Both the position numbers and the translations under genes were made by a program. This document shows positions 35,974 through 43,955 of a stretch of DNA of 64,000 bases, one piece after another (the stretch's first letter is position 1; every line of letters starts with the position of its first letter). The notes beneath the pieces were generated by a model, which saw only the letters and a list, made by a program, of their open reading frames with translations, searched no databases and was not told the DNA's origin. The DNA lies in assembly GCA_937944885.1 (NCBI GenBank), contig CALFBB010000027.1, forward strand, positions 1 through 64,000. Reading direction: 5' to 3'. The DNA is from an uncultured cyanobacterium (GTDB taxonomy: Bacteria; Cyanobacteriota; Cyanobacteriia; Thermostichales; Thermostichaceae).

Positions 35974-37611
35974 CTAGGTTGAGTGAAACTGACGACTGAT
36001 CCGCACCATCGGCCCTAGGCCTAACCGCTTCGGGTTCAAAGTCTGCATTTCAAAAAGCGCCAAGATATGCCGCATTTGCAACTCTGGACGTACTGAGGTC
36101 ACCCCCATAGCTACCACCAGACCACAGTAGCCACCCGTCTCGCGGCAGCGGCGTTCCCAACGTTTGCGGGCCATAGAGTGAACCGGGTCATCTTCAGGAA
36201 ATTCCCCAAACAGGTGGAGATCCTGATTACCTGTTTGCAGGATCTCCAGGTCGTAGCGATCCCCATCAAAGGGATCTACCCCCGTGTTGAAACAGATTCC
36301 CTGGGGTCCTCCTTCTCCCTGCAGGTTTTCGATCAACCGTTTTGCCTTCGGACGAGAGGTACGCACAATCACCACCGGCAGCCCCTCTCCTTCTTCCACT
36401 AGCTTGCTTTCGGGGAGCGGATGCAGTTGTCCGGTCAGCCGCAGCGCTTCCACCGTTGTCCAGGGCAGCACCCCCAAGCCCAACTGAGCTCCCTCCGGTA
36501 CCAGGTCATCCCGCAAGAACACCTGAGGAGTTACCTCTAGCTCCTCTCCGCTTAACCGCAGCAGTTCTAAGGCCAAATCGGGCAAGGTCTGTACCTGAAC
36601 CGAGAGGGTACTCCCCTGAGATTGGGGATTGGGAATGCGGTATCGCCCTTGGCAGGCATGAAAGTCTTCCTCTAATGCGTTCTCTAATGTGTTGCGGTGT
36701 TGCTTCAAGAAACGATGCAGTGCTTCCAGGGCCACCGTTAAAATGGCTGCTTCATCCTCTTGAACTGCAGAGCGCAGCCCCTCTAGGGGATGAATCGTGC
36801 CAAAATTGGGCTCTATCTCATCAGGATCCAACTCCGCCAAGTCCAGATCCGGTAGCTCATTCAGGTCGGGATGACGGGCTTGGAAGGTAAGGTAAAGACA
36901 ATCTTGCCTCAGAAAAGCCTCCTCCATCTCCTCTGGCGTAGCCGGCTGGCCTGCATCCTGACGAAACTGTTTAAGAGAATGTAAAGACCGGTAAAAGAGC
37001 ACCCCGTACTCCAGCCCTAGCCGGCCCATCACCGAAACGTACAAAGTTTGCACATCCCAATGGTTCAGCTCAATGGCCAGAATCTGATGATCTTCCAGGT
37101 AATTCCAGGGGGCATCCTGCCAAAGGGTGAAGGCTTTCTGGGTGAGCAAATCAGCATACTCTGCCGGTAGAGGAGGAGGGATCCGCTCGTGGGCATCCTC
37201 AAAGCTTTGGAGAATTTCATCGATTAAGGGGAGCTGCGGCTGACATTCCACCTTGATATCCAGCTCGTGCAAAACCCCCCGCAAGAAAAATTGCGCTTCC
37301 CGGTCTCGCACAATGATCTTTTGTGGACGAGCAGGTGAGGCAGAATGGGGTCGCTCCATAGCCAGGATCAGGGTACGCACCATCGGCTCAATCCCTGAAC
37401 CGAGAGGCACCACTTCCATCGCCCGCACTATCCCCTCAATACCATCCACCCAAAGGATGCACTCCCCATGAGTACTACCCTGTAATCCAATGGGAAACCG
37501 TCCTGAAAGGTTGTGGCGATCCCCCTCCCATATGGATGGCACCTGAGGCAGCTTTTGTAGTCGACGAACCGTAGCGGCTGGGAGACCGAACATAGACATC
37601 CAAACATCCAA
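35974..37611 (-). CDS. Conserved hypothetical protein, 545 residues
   Basis: Soluble, acidic protein with no membrane helix. An N-terminal region (about 1-130) contains 'ECILWVDGIEGIVRAMEVVP' and 'IIVRDREAQFFLRGVL', the latter recalling domains of cyanobacterial proteins of unknown function (DUF6930-like, tentative). A middle acidic segment is 'LPDLDLAELDPDEIEPNF'. The C-terminal region (about 330-545) contains 'YDLEILQTGNQDLHLFGEF' and an MYND-like but incomplete 'RKRWERRCRETGGYCGLVVAM'. ATG 37599 (MSMFG) is an alternative start. I cannot assign a function. Its neighbours (an Fe-S membrane protein and a tRNA) give no hint. Confidence 0.7.
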   Translation of the reverse strand: MDVWMSMFGLPAATVRRLQKLPQVPSIWEGDRHNLSGRFPIGLQGSTHGECILWVDGIEGIVRAMEVVPLGSGIEPMVRTLILAMERPHSASPARPQKIIVRDREAQFFLRGVLHELDIKVECQPQLPLIDEILQSFEDAHERIPPPLPAEYADLLTQKAFTLWQDAPWNYLEDHQILAIELNHWDVQTLYVSVMGRLGLEYGVLFYRSLHSLKQFRQDAGQPATPEEMEEAFLRQDCLYLTFQARHPDLNELPDLDLAELDPDEIEPNFGTIHPLEGLRSAVQEDEAAILTVALEALHRFLKQHRNTLENALEEDFHACQGRYRIPNPQSQGSTLSVQVQTLPDLALELLRLSGEELEVTPQVFLRDDLVPEGAQLGLGVLPWTTVEALRLTGQLHPLPESKLVEEGEGLPVVIVRTSRPKAKRLIENLQGEGGPQGICFNTGVDPFDGDRYDLEILQTGNQDLHLFGEFPEDDPVHSMARKRWERRCRETGGYCGLVVAMGVTSVRPELQMRHILALFEMQTLNPKRLGLGPMVRISRQFHST

Positions 37612-37820
37612 CTAAAGTAGGGGCAGCAGGAGCACCGAACACACCGAGAACATAAGTTACTCATCCACTGCCGGAGCAAGATCACGGGATTCGGCTGCAG
37701 TTGATCTGGCGACCAGTGCTAATCACCAGTGTAGGAGTTACCACCGGGATAGGAGAACTCAGCCCAGGCTTTGGAGGCCAAGGATCCCCAGTCCGGCCCT
37801 GCTGCTGTTCTAAACCGTAA

Positions 37821-37893
37821 AGCTGATGGTCAGACTCGAACTGACGACCGCTCGATTACAAGTCGAGTGCTCTACCAACTGAGCTACACCAGC
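37821..37893 (-). tRNA. tRNA-Thr (anticodon UGU)
   Basis: 73 nt. Acceptor GCTGGTG pairs with CATCAGC (one G-U), discriminator U. D arm GCTCAGTTGGTAGAGC, anticodon stem CTCGA/TCGAG around CTTGTAA with anticodon TGT, and T arm GTCAGTTCGAGTCTGAC. CCA is not encoded. Confidence 0.95.
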
Positions 37894-37986
37894 AATCTAG
37901 GCTTATTGATCTTAGCATTGCCTCCTCTTACAGGGATCCCAGCAGGCTGAAGGAGGCGGGATCCTATACTGGATCTAAGAAGCCCT

Positions 37987-38679
37987 GTGGATGGATGCCT
38001 GCTGATGTTGACACCGCCTGGATTGATGTTGCCCTTGATCCCGTTGGAGATTTTGCTTTCCACCAAAGGGTTAATGTTTTTGTTGCTCTCCGCCTATGGC
38101 GGGGCAATGTGGACTTTTCTAAGTGGAGCACCGCGAGTCCACACCATCATTGTGCCGGATCTGGAGCAAGCCAGAAACTTTTACGAGAAGGTGCTGAAGT
38201 TGCCGGAAGCAGAACTCCCCTTGCAGTACTATTACGGCTACGAACAAAGTGTGGTGAGCTCCAGTTTGAGCTCCGTCTATTTTCCAGGGGATATCGGCCT
38301 GAGTTCGCGTTTTGACTCTCGATCCCGTCCAACTTCCGTTTCTGCCCAGGTGGATACTCCCGGCCTTTGGTATCAACTCTCCGACAATACACAGCTCCAT
38401 GTGATCCCGGGGATAACCGACACCTATGCTACCCCTGCTTATGGGGCCTATGGAAGCAGTGCCTATGGCAGAGGGTACTCTGCAACTTCTACTGGCACAA
38501 CTACAAGCGGTGGGGTGCGTTACCGGCACACTAGCTATGAGAGAGAATCCTTAAAGGCTCTCTTGAAGTGGATCAACAAGCAAGGGATCCGTAACAGCGT
38601 TCGCTCCGAGAAGCCCTTTGTGTTTTGGGTGCGAGATGCTCAGGGTCAAATTATCGAATTTGCCGAGATCAAGGGTTGA
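37987..38679 (+). CDS. VOC/glyoxalase-like domain protein with N-terminal membrane segment
   Basis: 230 residues from GTG 37987. An ATG at 38005 is possible. A hydrophobic segment (about 8-45) precedes 'RVHTIIVPDLEQARNFYEKVLKLPEAELPL', the first beta-alpha-beta unit of the vicinal oxygen chelate fold. The second half has a Tyr/Gly/Ser-rich insertion (about 150-178) and then 'KALLKWINKQGIRNSV...KPFVFWVRDAQGQIIEFAEI', which resembles the fold's closing strands. The His after 'RV' and the terminal Glu could be metal ligands. The substrate is unknown. Membrane anchoring of a VOC domain is uncommon. Confidence 0.72.
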   Translation: MDGCLLMLTPPGLMLPLIPLEILLSTKGLMFLLLSAYGGAMWTFLSGAPRVHTIIVPDLEQARNFYEKVLKLPEAELPLQYYYGYEQSVVSSSLSSVYFPGDIGLSSRFDSRSRPTSVSAQVDTPGLWYQLSDNTQLHVIPGITDTYATPAYGAYGSSAYGRGYSATSTGTTTSGGVRYRHTSYERESLKALLKWINKQGIRNSVRSEKPFVFWVRDAQGQIIEFAEIKG

Positions 38680-38721
38680 TCCCCTAGGATTAGAATCAGC
38701 GGGGCTTCAGGGTGCAGTTTT

Positions 38722-39177
38722 ATGAAACGGATACTGGTGCTGATCTTAAGTTTACTGCTGCTGCTCGGATGGGGCAGCCCGGTGATGGCGCTTTCGCGAG
38801 CCAAGGATAACCCGGTTGTGAATGTGCAGCCCGGTGATTTCATTACAACTGATTCTGGGTTGCAATACTACGACATCACTCAGGGCAGTGGGCCTTCTCC
38901 TGAGCCGGGGCAGACGGTGGTGGTGAACTATGTGGGCAAGCTGCAGGATGGTAAGGTGTTCGACAGCTCTTACCAACGCAACCAGCCCTTTGCCTTTACC
39001 TATGGGGTGGGTCAAGTGATCCCCGGTTGGGAAGAAGGTCTGGCTACGATGAAGGTGGGAGGTAAGCGGCAGTTGCGTATTCCCCCTGAGTTGGCCTACG
39101 GCAGTCGTGGGGCTGGTGGCGTGATCCCGCCCAATGCCACCTTAGATTTTGAAGTGGAGTTGCTGGCCATTCAGTAG
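38722..39177 (+). CDS. FKBP-type peptidyl-prolyl cis-trans isomerase, exported
   Basis: 151 residues. A signal peptide ([18 protein letters not shown]...MALS, cut near residue 24) is followed by a full FKBP domain: '[21 protein letters not shown]', '[36 protein letters not shown]' and '[15 protein letters not shown]'. It would act on folding proteins in the periplasm or thylakoid lumen. It starts 42 bp after the VOC gene, possibly in the same transcript. Confidence 0.94.
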   Translation: MKRILVLILSLLLLLGWGSPVMALSRAKDNPVVNVQPGDFITTDSGLQYYDITQGSGPSPEPGQTVVVNYVGKLQDGKVFDSSYQRNQPFAFTYGVGQVIPGWEEGLATMKVGGKRQLRIPPELAYGSRGAGGVIPPNATLDFEVELLAIQ

Positions 39178-39260
39178 CTGAGGTTTGCTGACAAGCCGGT
39201 GTATTTGCTTCCTTACTGTCACGAGTTAACCTCCGTCTAGAGGGATCCGCTTCTTTAGCC

Positions 39261-39848
39261 GTGCAACTTGATCTCTCAAGCAATCCTGCTGATTCCAGGT
39301 TGGAGAAAGCCCGCCTGAGGCATTACTTTCGCCAGCTCAGGCAGGGGCTAGATGGGATCCTGCTCGGCCAAAGGATCTCCGCCCATTTGGCCTGTAACCC
39401 AGATCTGTTGGCAGCAAGAACCATCCTGGCTTATGTTGCGTTTGGTTCTGAGGTGGATTTAGCACCCCTGTTTGCTACCTTGCCGGAGAAGCGCTGGGGG
39501 ATCCCCCGTTGTTTGCCGCAGCGGCAGATGCACTGGCACCGCTATAACCCTAAAGAGCTGGTTCGGAATTCCTTTGGTCTGCTTGAGCCTGAACCTAGCG
39601 CTGAGCTGATCGACCCTGAGACTGCCGATTTGATTTTGGTACCAGCCCTTGCCTGTGACCGGCAGGGGGGGCGATTGGGTTATGGCGGCGGTTATTACGA
39701 CCGCTTTTTGCAAAACCGCTCCACGCCCAAATGGGGCATTGTGCCGCAGGCCTGCCTGTTGGAGGAGGCCTTGCCTCAGGAGAGCTGGGATCAGCGCCTA
39801 GACGGGATCCAAACTGAGCAGGGGTTCTACAGGACAGGGATCCCCTAG
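39261..39848 (+). CDS. 5-formyltetrahydrofolate cyclo-ligase
   Basis: 195 residues from GTG 39261. Basic N-terminal helix 'KARLRHYFRQLRQGLD', 'ILAYVAFGSEVDLAPLF', and the signature 'VPALACDRQGGRLGYGGGYYDRFL' with the ATP/folate site. It makes 5,10-methenyl-THF from 5-formyl-THF with ATP. Length is normal for the family. Confidence 0.93.
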   Translation: MQLDLSSNPADSRLEKARLRHYFRQLRQGLDGILLGQRISAHLACNPDLLAARTILAYVAFGSEVDLAPLFATLPEKRWGIPRCLPQRQMHWHRYNPKELVRNSFGLLEPEPSAELIDPETADLILVPALACDRQGGRLGYGGGYYDRFLQNRSTPKWGIVPQACLLEEALPQESWDQRLDGIQTEQGFYRTGIP

Positions 39849-39879
39849 ACTAAGAGGGATAGGCATTCAAGGAAAAACG

Positions 39880-40314
39880 ATGAGCCAATTTTGGGATCGG
39901 GCCAAACGGGTGATGCTCGGCTGTTGTGCGGTGTTGGCCTTTCTACTTGTGGGTTTTGGAGCAACTCCTCTGCAGTTGAAGGATCTTCACATTACCCCCT
40001 GCCCGGATACTGCTGAGTATTCGAACATGGTGACCAGCACTGCGAACCCAATGCCGGCTAGGTGTCTGTTTATCGAAGGCACAGTGGTGAATCGCTCGAA
40101 AAATACCTTGGTCAATGCTGATGTTTTTGGCCGTCTGTATGATGCCAATGGCAATGATGTGATGCCGGAACGGACGCGGCTAGGGGCGATTGAAGAAGTG
40201 CCTCCTGGCGAAAGTCCTTTCTCGATTCGCATTTCGGTGCCGGTCACCAGCCCCTTACCCTTGACGATGGAACAATTCAAAGCCAGCGGTTTTAGTGGTA
40301 CGGTACGGCGTTGA
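39880..40314 (+). CDS. Hypothetical exported protein with FxLYD-like domain
   Basis: 144 residues. An N-terminal signal or membrane segment (about 10-30, 'MLGCCAVLAFLLVGFGA') precedes a beta-sandwich-like domain: 'LFIEGTVVNRSKNTLVNADVFGRLYDANGNDV' and 'GAIEEVPPGESPFSIRISV'. This order of 'V.N.S...L..v.v...lyD..G......' and 'l.PGe...F.i.i' is typical of FxLYD domains found in extracytoplasmic proteins. No enzymatic motif. It follows the cyclo-ligase gene after 31 bp. Confidence 0.65.
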   Translation: MSQFWDRAKRVMLGCCAVLAFLLVGFGATPLQLKDLHITPCPDTAEYSNMVTSTANPMPARCLFIEGTVVNRSKNTLVNADVFGRLYDANGNDVMPERTRLGAIEEVPPGESPFSIRISVPVTSPLPLTMEQFKASGFSGTVRR

Positions 40315-40336
40315 GATTGGGGATTGTCTGGGATCC

Positions 40337-41614
40337 CTAGGGGCGAGTGAACTCCACTTGGGTGGGACGACCGGGCAGGTTGAGCTGAGTCACTACAGAC
40401 GGGGTTTGAGCAATAAGTCGGCCACGGCGGAATACGTACAAACAAGCCGGTTGCAGGCGAATGGCTTCCACTGCATCCCCTGCCTGGAGCACCACCAGGT
40501 CTGCGTAACAGCCGGGTTGCAGGCCATAGCCCTCCAGGCCAAGGATGCGGGCGGGATTTTCGGTAACTGCCAAGAAGCACTGACGCATCTGCTCATAGCC
40601 GGTGAGTTGGGCGGCGTGGATCCCCATGTGGGCCACCTCCAGCATGTTGCCGCTGCCCAAGGGATACCAGGGATCCATCACACAATCCTGGCCAAAGGCT
40701 ACTGTTAGCCCTGCCCCCATCAATTCCGGTACCCGTGTCAGGCCGCGCCGCTTCGGGTAGGTATCGTGGCGACCTTGAAGAACCAGGTTGACAAGCGGGT
40801 TGGAGATCACTGCCAGCTCCGCCTCCGCCATGAGGGGGATTAATTTGCTCACATAGTAGTTGTCCATGGAGTGCATGGAGGTGAGGTGGGATCCGGCCAC
40901 CCGCCCCTGCAAGCCCAGGCGCCGGGTTTCGTAGGCCAAGGTTTCCACATGGCGGGAAAGGGGATCATCCGTTTCATCACAGTGCAGATCCACCCGCAGG
41001 CCCCGTTCGGCGGCAAGCTCACACAAGGCTCGTACCGAAGCTGCCCCCTCCGCCATTGTGCGCTCAAAGTGGGGGATCCCACCCACCACCTCCACCCCCA
41101 GATCCAGGGCTTTCTCCAGCAGCTTCACCGCCCCCGGCGAGCGGTAGTAACCCTCCTGGGGAAAGGCCACCAACTGCAAATCCAGGTAGGGAGCCACCTT
41201 CTGTTTCACCTCCAGCAGGGCCTGCACCGCCAGTAGGCTGGGATCACCCACATCCACATGGGTGCGAATGGCCAAAATCCCTCGGGCCACCGCCCAGTCG
41301 CAATAGGTCAAGGCCCGCTCAATCACCGCTGCAGGGGTAAGCAGAGGTTTGAGTTCTCCCCAGAGGGCAATGCCTTCCAGTAAGGTGCCCGATTGATTCA
41401 CCCGTGGGATCCCATAGCTGAGGGTGGCATCCATGTGAAAGTGGGCATCCACAAAAGGGGGCGAGACCAACCGACCGCTGACATCCAGCTCCTGAGTTGC
41501 AGTAGCCTGCAGGTTGACTTCCAGAGCCACAATGCGGCCTGCTTCAATACCAATGTCTACCCCTTTGCGGCCATCCGGTAAGTTGGCCCGGCGCAAAATC
41601 AGATCCATACCCAA
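40337..41614 (-). CDS. Cytosine deaminase-like amidohydrolase
   Basis: 425 residues. Metal ligands are visible: VDAHFHMD (His58, His60), 'LHCDETDD' (His plus catalytic Glu region), 'AGSHLTSMHSMD' and 'VAFGQDCVMDPWYPLG' (Asp). The composite beta-sandwich ends with 'GCYADLVVLQAGDAVEAIR'. This set is closest to bacterial CodA-type cytosine deaminases and related isoguanine or creatinine deaminases. The substrate is therefore probably a pyrimidine or N-heterocycle and is not fixed by sequence. An ATG two codons downstream (41608) is an alternative start. Confidence 0.88.
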   Translation of the reverse strand: MGMDLILRRANLPDGRKGVDIGIEAGRIVALEVNLQATATQELDVSGRLVSPPFVDAHFHMDATLSYGIPRVNQSGTLLEGIALWGELKPLLTPAAVIERALTYCDWAVARGILAIRTHVDVGDPSLLAVQALLEVKQKVAPYLDLQLVAFPQEGYYRSPGAVKLLEKALDLGVEVVGGIPHFERTMAEGAASVRALCELAAERGLRVDLHCDETDDPLSRHVETLAYETRRLGLQGRVAGSHLTSMHSMDNYYVSKLIPLMAEAELAVISNPLVNLVLQGRHDTYPKRRGLTRVPELMGAGLTVAFGQDCVMDPWYPLGSGNMLEVAHMGIHAAQLTGYEQMRQCFLAVTENPARILGLEGYGLQPGCYADLVVLQAGDAVEAIRLQPACLYVFRRGRLIAQTPSVVTQLNLPGRPTQVEFTRP

Positions 41615-42115
41615 TCCATACCCCTCCTGCTTGGCGGGATCCCTGTCCCGGCTAGGATGAAAACGACAAAAGCCCCTCTCCCGCAGCTCCTATCATAGGC
41701 CCCTGCTCAGAATCTGCGCTCCTCTGGAGGACAGGACACACCCCCTCCAGGGTAAGGGGCGACAGGGATCCCTGTGGCTGGCAACTATGAAAATGACAAC
41801 AATAGAGAGGGTGCATGGGGGTGGGTATGCCGCTGACTCACCAGAAATTAAAACAGAAGCACAAGTAAGCACAAAGAAATAAGCACCAAGAAAGTTAGCC
41901 GTCGGGATCCCATGTTCACCTTTACAATTGGTCAGCAATGTTTTTGATGAACATTGGCTTGGGTGATAGAATCTTTCCCTTTGCGGATCGGTTTGCCCTC
42001 CCTGCCCAGCGGCGATCCTTGCCGATGATCAGAGCAGAAATAACAGCGGATCTGGGTCAAACTTTTCTTCGCCTGGATCCCTTCACCATTCACCACAACT
42101 ACCCAAGGAGCCCCT
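41615..42115. other. Spacer upstream of the small heat-shock gene
   Basis: 501 bp between divergent genes. It holds a 14-bp imperfect tandem duplication (41866-41893) and a perfect 7-bp stem CAATGTT/AACATTG with a 7-nt loop (41936-41956). I saw no CIRCE element. An open frame from 41938 overlaps the hspA start and looks like a chance frame. Confidence 0.5.
41866..41893. repeat. 14-bp tandem duplication (one mismatch)
   Basis: TAAGCACAAAGAAA followed by TAAGCACCAAGAAA, about 220 bp before the Hsp20 start. Confidence 0.8.
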
Positions 42116-42589
42116 ATGGCACGCCTTCATTTCACCCCGATTCTAGAAATCGGAGCTCTACAACGGGATCTGAATCGCCTCCTGGAATCTCCCGGTGAGC
42201 GCCCCACCGCCACCGTTGCCCTTGCCCCCCTACAGGTGTGGGAAAGCCCTGAAGCCTACACCGTCCAGCTGCTCATTCCCGGCGCGGATCGGGAGAGCTT
42301 AAGTATCGAAGCCACCCCCCATCAGCTCTCCGTCAGCGGTGAGATCAAGCTAAGTGGCCCTACCGGTGCCGAACTGCGCTACCAAGAGTTAGAAGCCACC
42401 TCCTTTCAGCGCGGCCTAAAGTTGGCCCGTCGCATCCAGCCGGACAAAGTATCCGCTACCTACACCGATGGCATTCTTAACCTGACGCTGCCCAAGGCCG
42501 AATCGGCTCGGGTGGTGAAGGTACGAGTAACTACCGCAGAGGATGCTCCCGCCTCAAAAACGGTGTCTGTAGAAGGCCAGTCTGCCTGA
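42116..42589 (+). CDS. hspA: Small heat-shock protein, Hsp20 family
   Basis: 157 residues. An N-terminal helix 'LQRDLNRLLESP' leads into the alpha-crystallin domain: 'PLQVWESPEAYTVQLLIPGADRESLSIEATPHQLSVSGE', 'SFQRGLKLARRIQPDKVSATYTDGILNLTLPKAE'. The last motif is the characteristic G-x-L-x-(L/V)-x-x-P. AAGGAG sits 6 nt before the ATG. The C-terminal extension lacks an obvious IxI motif. It is an ATP-independent holdase. In cyanobacteria HspA also protects membranes and phycobilisomes under heat. Confidence 0.94.
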   Translation: MARLHFTPILEIGALQRDLNRLLESPGERPTATVALAPLQVWESPEAYTVQLLIPGADRESLSIEATPHQLSVSGEIKLSGPTGAELRYQELEATSFQRGLKLARRIQPDKVSATYTDGILNLTLPKAESARVVKVRVTTAEDAPASKTVSVEGQSA

Positions 42590-42655
42590 TGCAACCCACA
42601 GCTAGGAGCAGAAAACCCAGTCAGAACCGGTCAAATAACGGGCCGACCACCTGCT

Positions 42656-43435
42656 TTAAAGCCATTCCACCCGGATCTCATCTGCCACGTTGAGGCCCAA
42701 AGTCCGGCTGGCATTGCCTAAGTTTTGGGCAATCTCTAGCCAGCCGGAGCTACCCACTACAGCAATCAATTCTCCCACTGCGCTATCGGCAAAGGTGAGG
42801 GCAGCAGGGATCCGGGTTCCTTTCACCCAGACACTCCAGCTTCGCCCCTGCAAAAGGTGGCCGGGTAAATTGCTGATGCAGTTGCCGAAGTGATCAACGG
42901 CCTGGATAACGGCGTGGTATCCCTTGGGTGTGGGCTGAGGTTCCGGCCAATCTAGCCTCACCAATTCTGCCGGGTCAATGGGATCCCCCAGTTCCGACAA
43001 GGGGATGCCGTTGGCCAGATGAGCCGCGATCGGAGCAAAGATATCCCGTCCATGAAAGGTGAAGCTAGGTGCAGGGGTGCGCCAGTAGCAGGGGTTGTTC
43101 AACTGAATGGCGGCAAGAGGTGGGGAGAAAGTCAGAACGCCACTGAAAAGACCATTATCAGGGCCAACCAGGTAGCCTTGAGCTGTTTGCAAAGCAATGG
43201 CACGGCGGTTGCTACCCACGCCCGGATCGACCACCGCCAAGTGGATGGTTCCTGCGGGCAGGTACGGATAGGCTGTCATCAAAGCAAAGCGTGCCGCTGC
43301 TACATCCTGAGGCGGGATCCCATGGGTGAGATCCATCAGCTGAACCTGGGGAGCAATGGTGTAGATCACCCCCTTCAGGATGCCGACATAGGGATCCCGC
43401 AGGCCAAAATCCGTCAACAGGCTGATCAAGGGCAT
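42656..43435 (-). CDS. SAM hydroxide adenosyltransferase (DUF62 family)
   Basis: 259 residues. 'LISLLTDFGLRDPYVGILKGVIYTI', 'MDLTHGIPPQDV', 'IHLAVVDPGVGSNRRAIAL', 'LVGPDNGLFSGVL', then 'TFHGRDIFAPIAAHLANG' and 'VDHFGNCISNL'. The Asp-Arg-His set of the hydroxide-adding branch is present (D in TDFG, R and H in FHGRDIFAPIAAH). These enzymes hydrolyse SAM to adenosine and methionine and are related to the fluorinase and chlorinase. Halogenase-specific loops are not apparent. Confidence 0.9.
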   Translation of the reverse strand: MPLISLLTDFGLRDPYVGILKGVIYTIAPQVQLMDLTHGIPPQDVAAARFALMTAYPYLPAGTIHLAVVDPGVGSNRRAIALQTAQGYLVGPDNGLFSGVLTFSPPLAAIQLNNPCYWRTPAPSFTFHGRDIFAPIAAHLANGIPLSELGDPIDPAELVRLDWPEPQPTPKGYHAVIQAVDHFGNCISNLPGHLLQGRSWSVWVKGTRIPAALTFADSAVGELIAVVGSSGWLEIAQNLGNASRTLGLNVADEIRVEWL

Positions 43436-43492
43436 TTTGGGAATAGACCTTACTTCCTTCCTCTCCGGATCTGACCCAAGGATCCCCCACTT

Positions 43493-43873
43493 TTATTTTT
43501 TCTGACAACGGCCGCCCAACAGCCGTGCCTCAGCCAGAGCCTTAAGGTACAAGCCGGTAAACACCGCCAGTGTCCACAAAAGAGTAGTAAGGATCCCTAT
43601 CCCCCATACCCAAGGCATTTGATGACGCAGCGGCAACATAGCTAAATAGCCCCAGAAGAATCCCAAGGGATAGAGGATATTCAAAAGAATCGCCAAGAAT
43701 AGACCCCCCAGTTCCAACCCTTCTGCAAAAGAGTGGCCAAACCAACCCTTGTAGAGGTTGGAATAGAAGTCCGTTAGCCAAAACCCTAGCCCTGAAAAAG
43801 ATATGGGAACGGCAGCCACCCCAGAAAGGAGCAGTACCCACCACCAAGCTTTGGCATCCGGAGGCAAGGGCAT
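43493..43873 (-). CDS. Hypothetical membrane protein
   Basis: 126 residues from ATG 43873 (MPLPPDAKAWWW). The frame opens at 43969 and overlaps argZ's 3' end, but those residues look unlike a leader. Hydrophobic segments at about 8-25, 52-70, 73-90 and 95-113 predict four helices, with a possible amphipathic 'LTDFYSNLYKGWFGHSFAEGLE' loop between the first two. No family recognised. Lies 82 bp downstream of argZ on the same strand. Confidence 0.6.
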   Translation of the reverse strand: MPLPPDAKAWWWVLLLSGVAAVPISFSGLGFWLTDFYSNLYKGWFGHSFAEGLELGGLFLAILLNILYPLGFFWGYLAMLPLRHQMPWVWGIGILTTLLWTLAVFTGLYLKALAEARLLGGRCQKK

Positions 43874-43955
43874 AGAAGGGAAAGTTTTGACTGCACTTCC
43901 CAGACTAGCAAGACAATCCCTGCCAGCGGCGAGTTGCCCCTCCCCCAAAGCTGGA

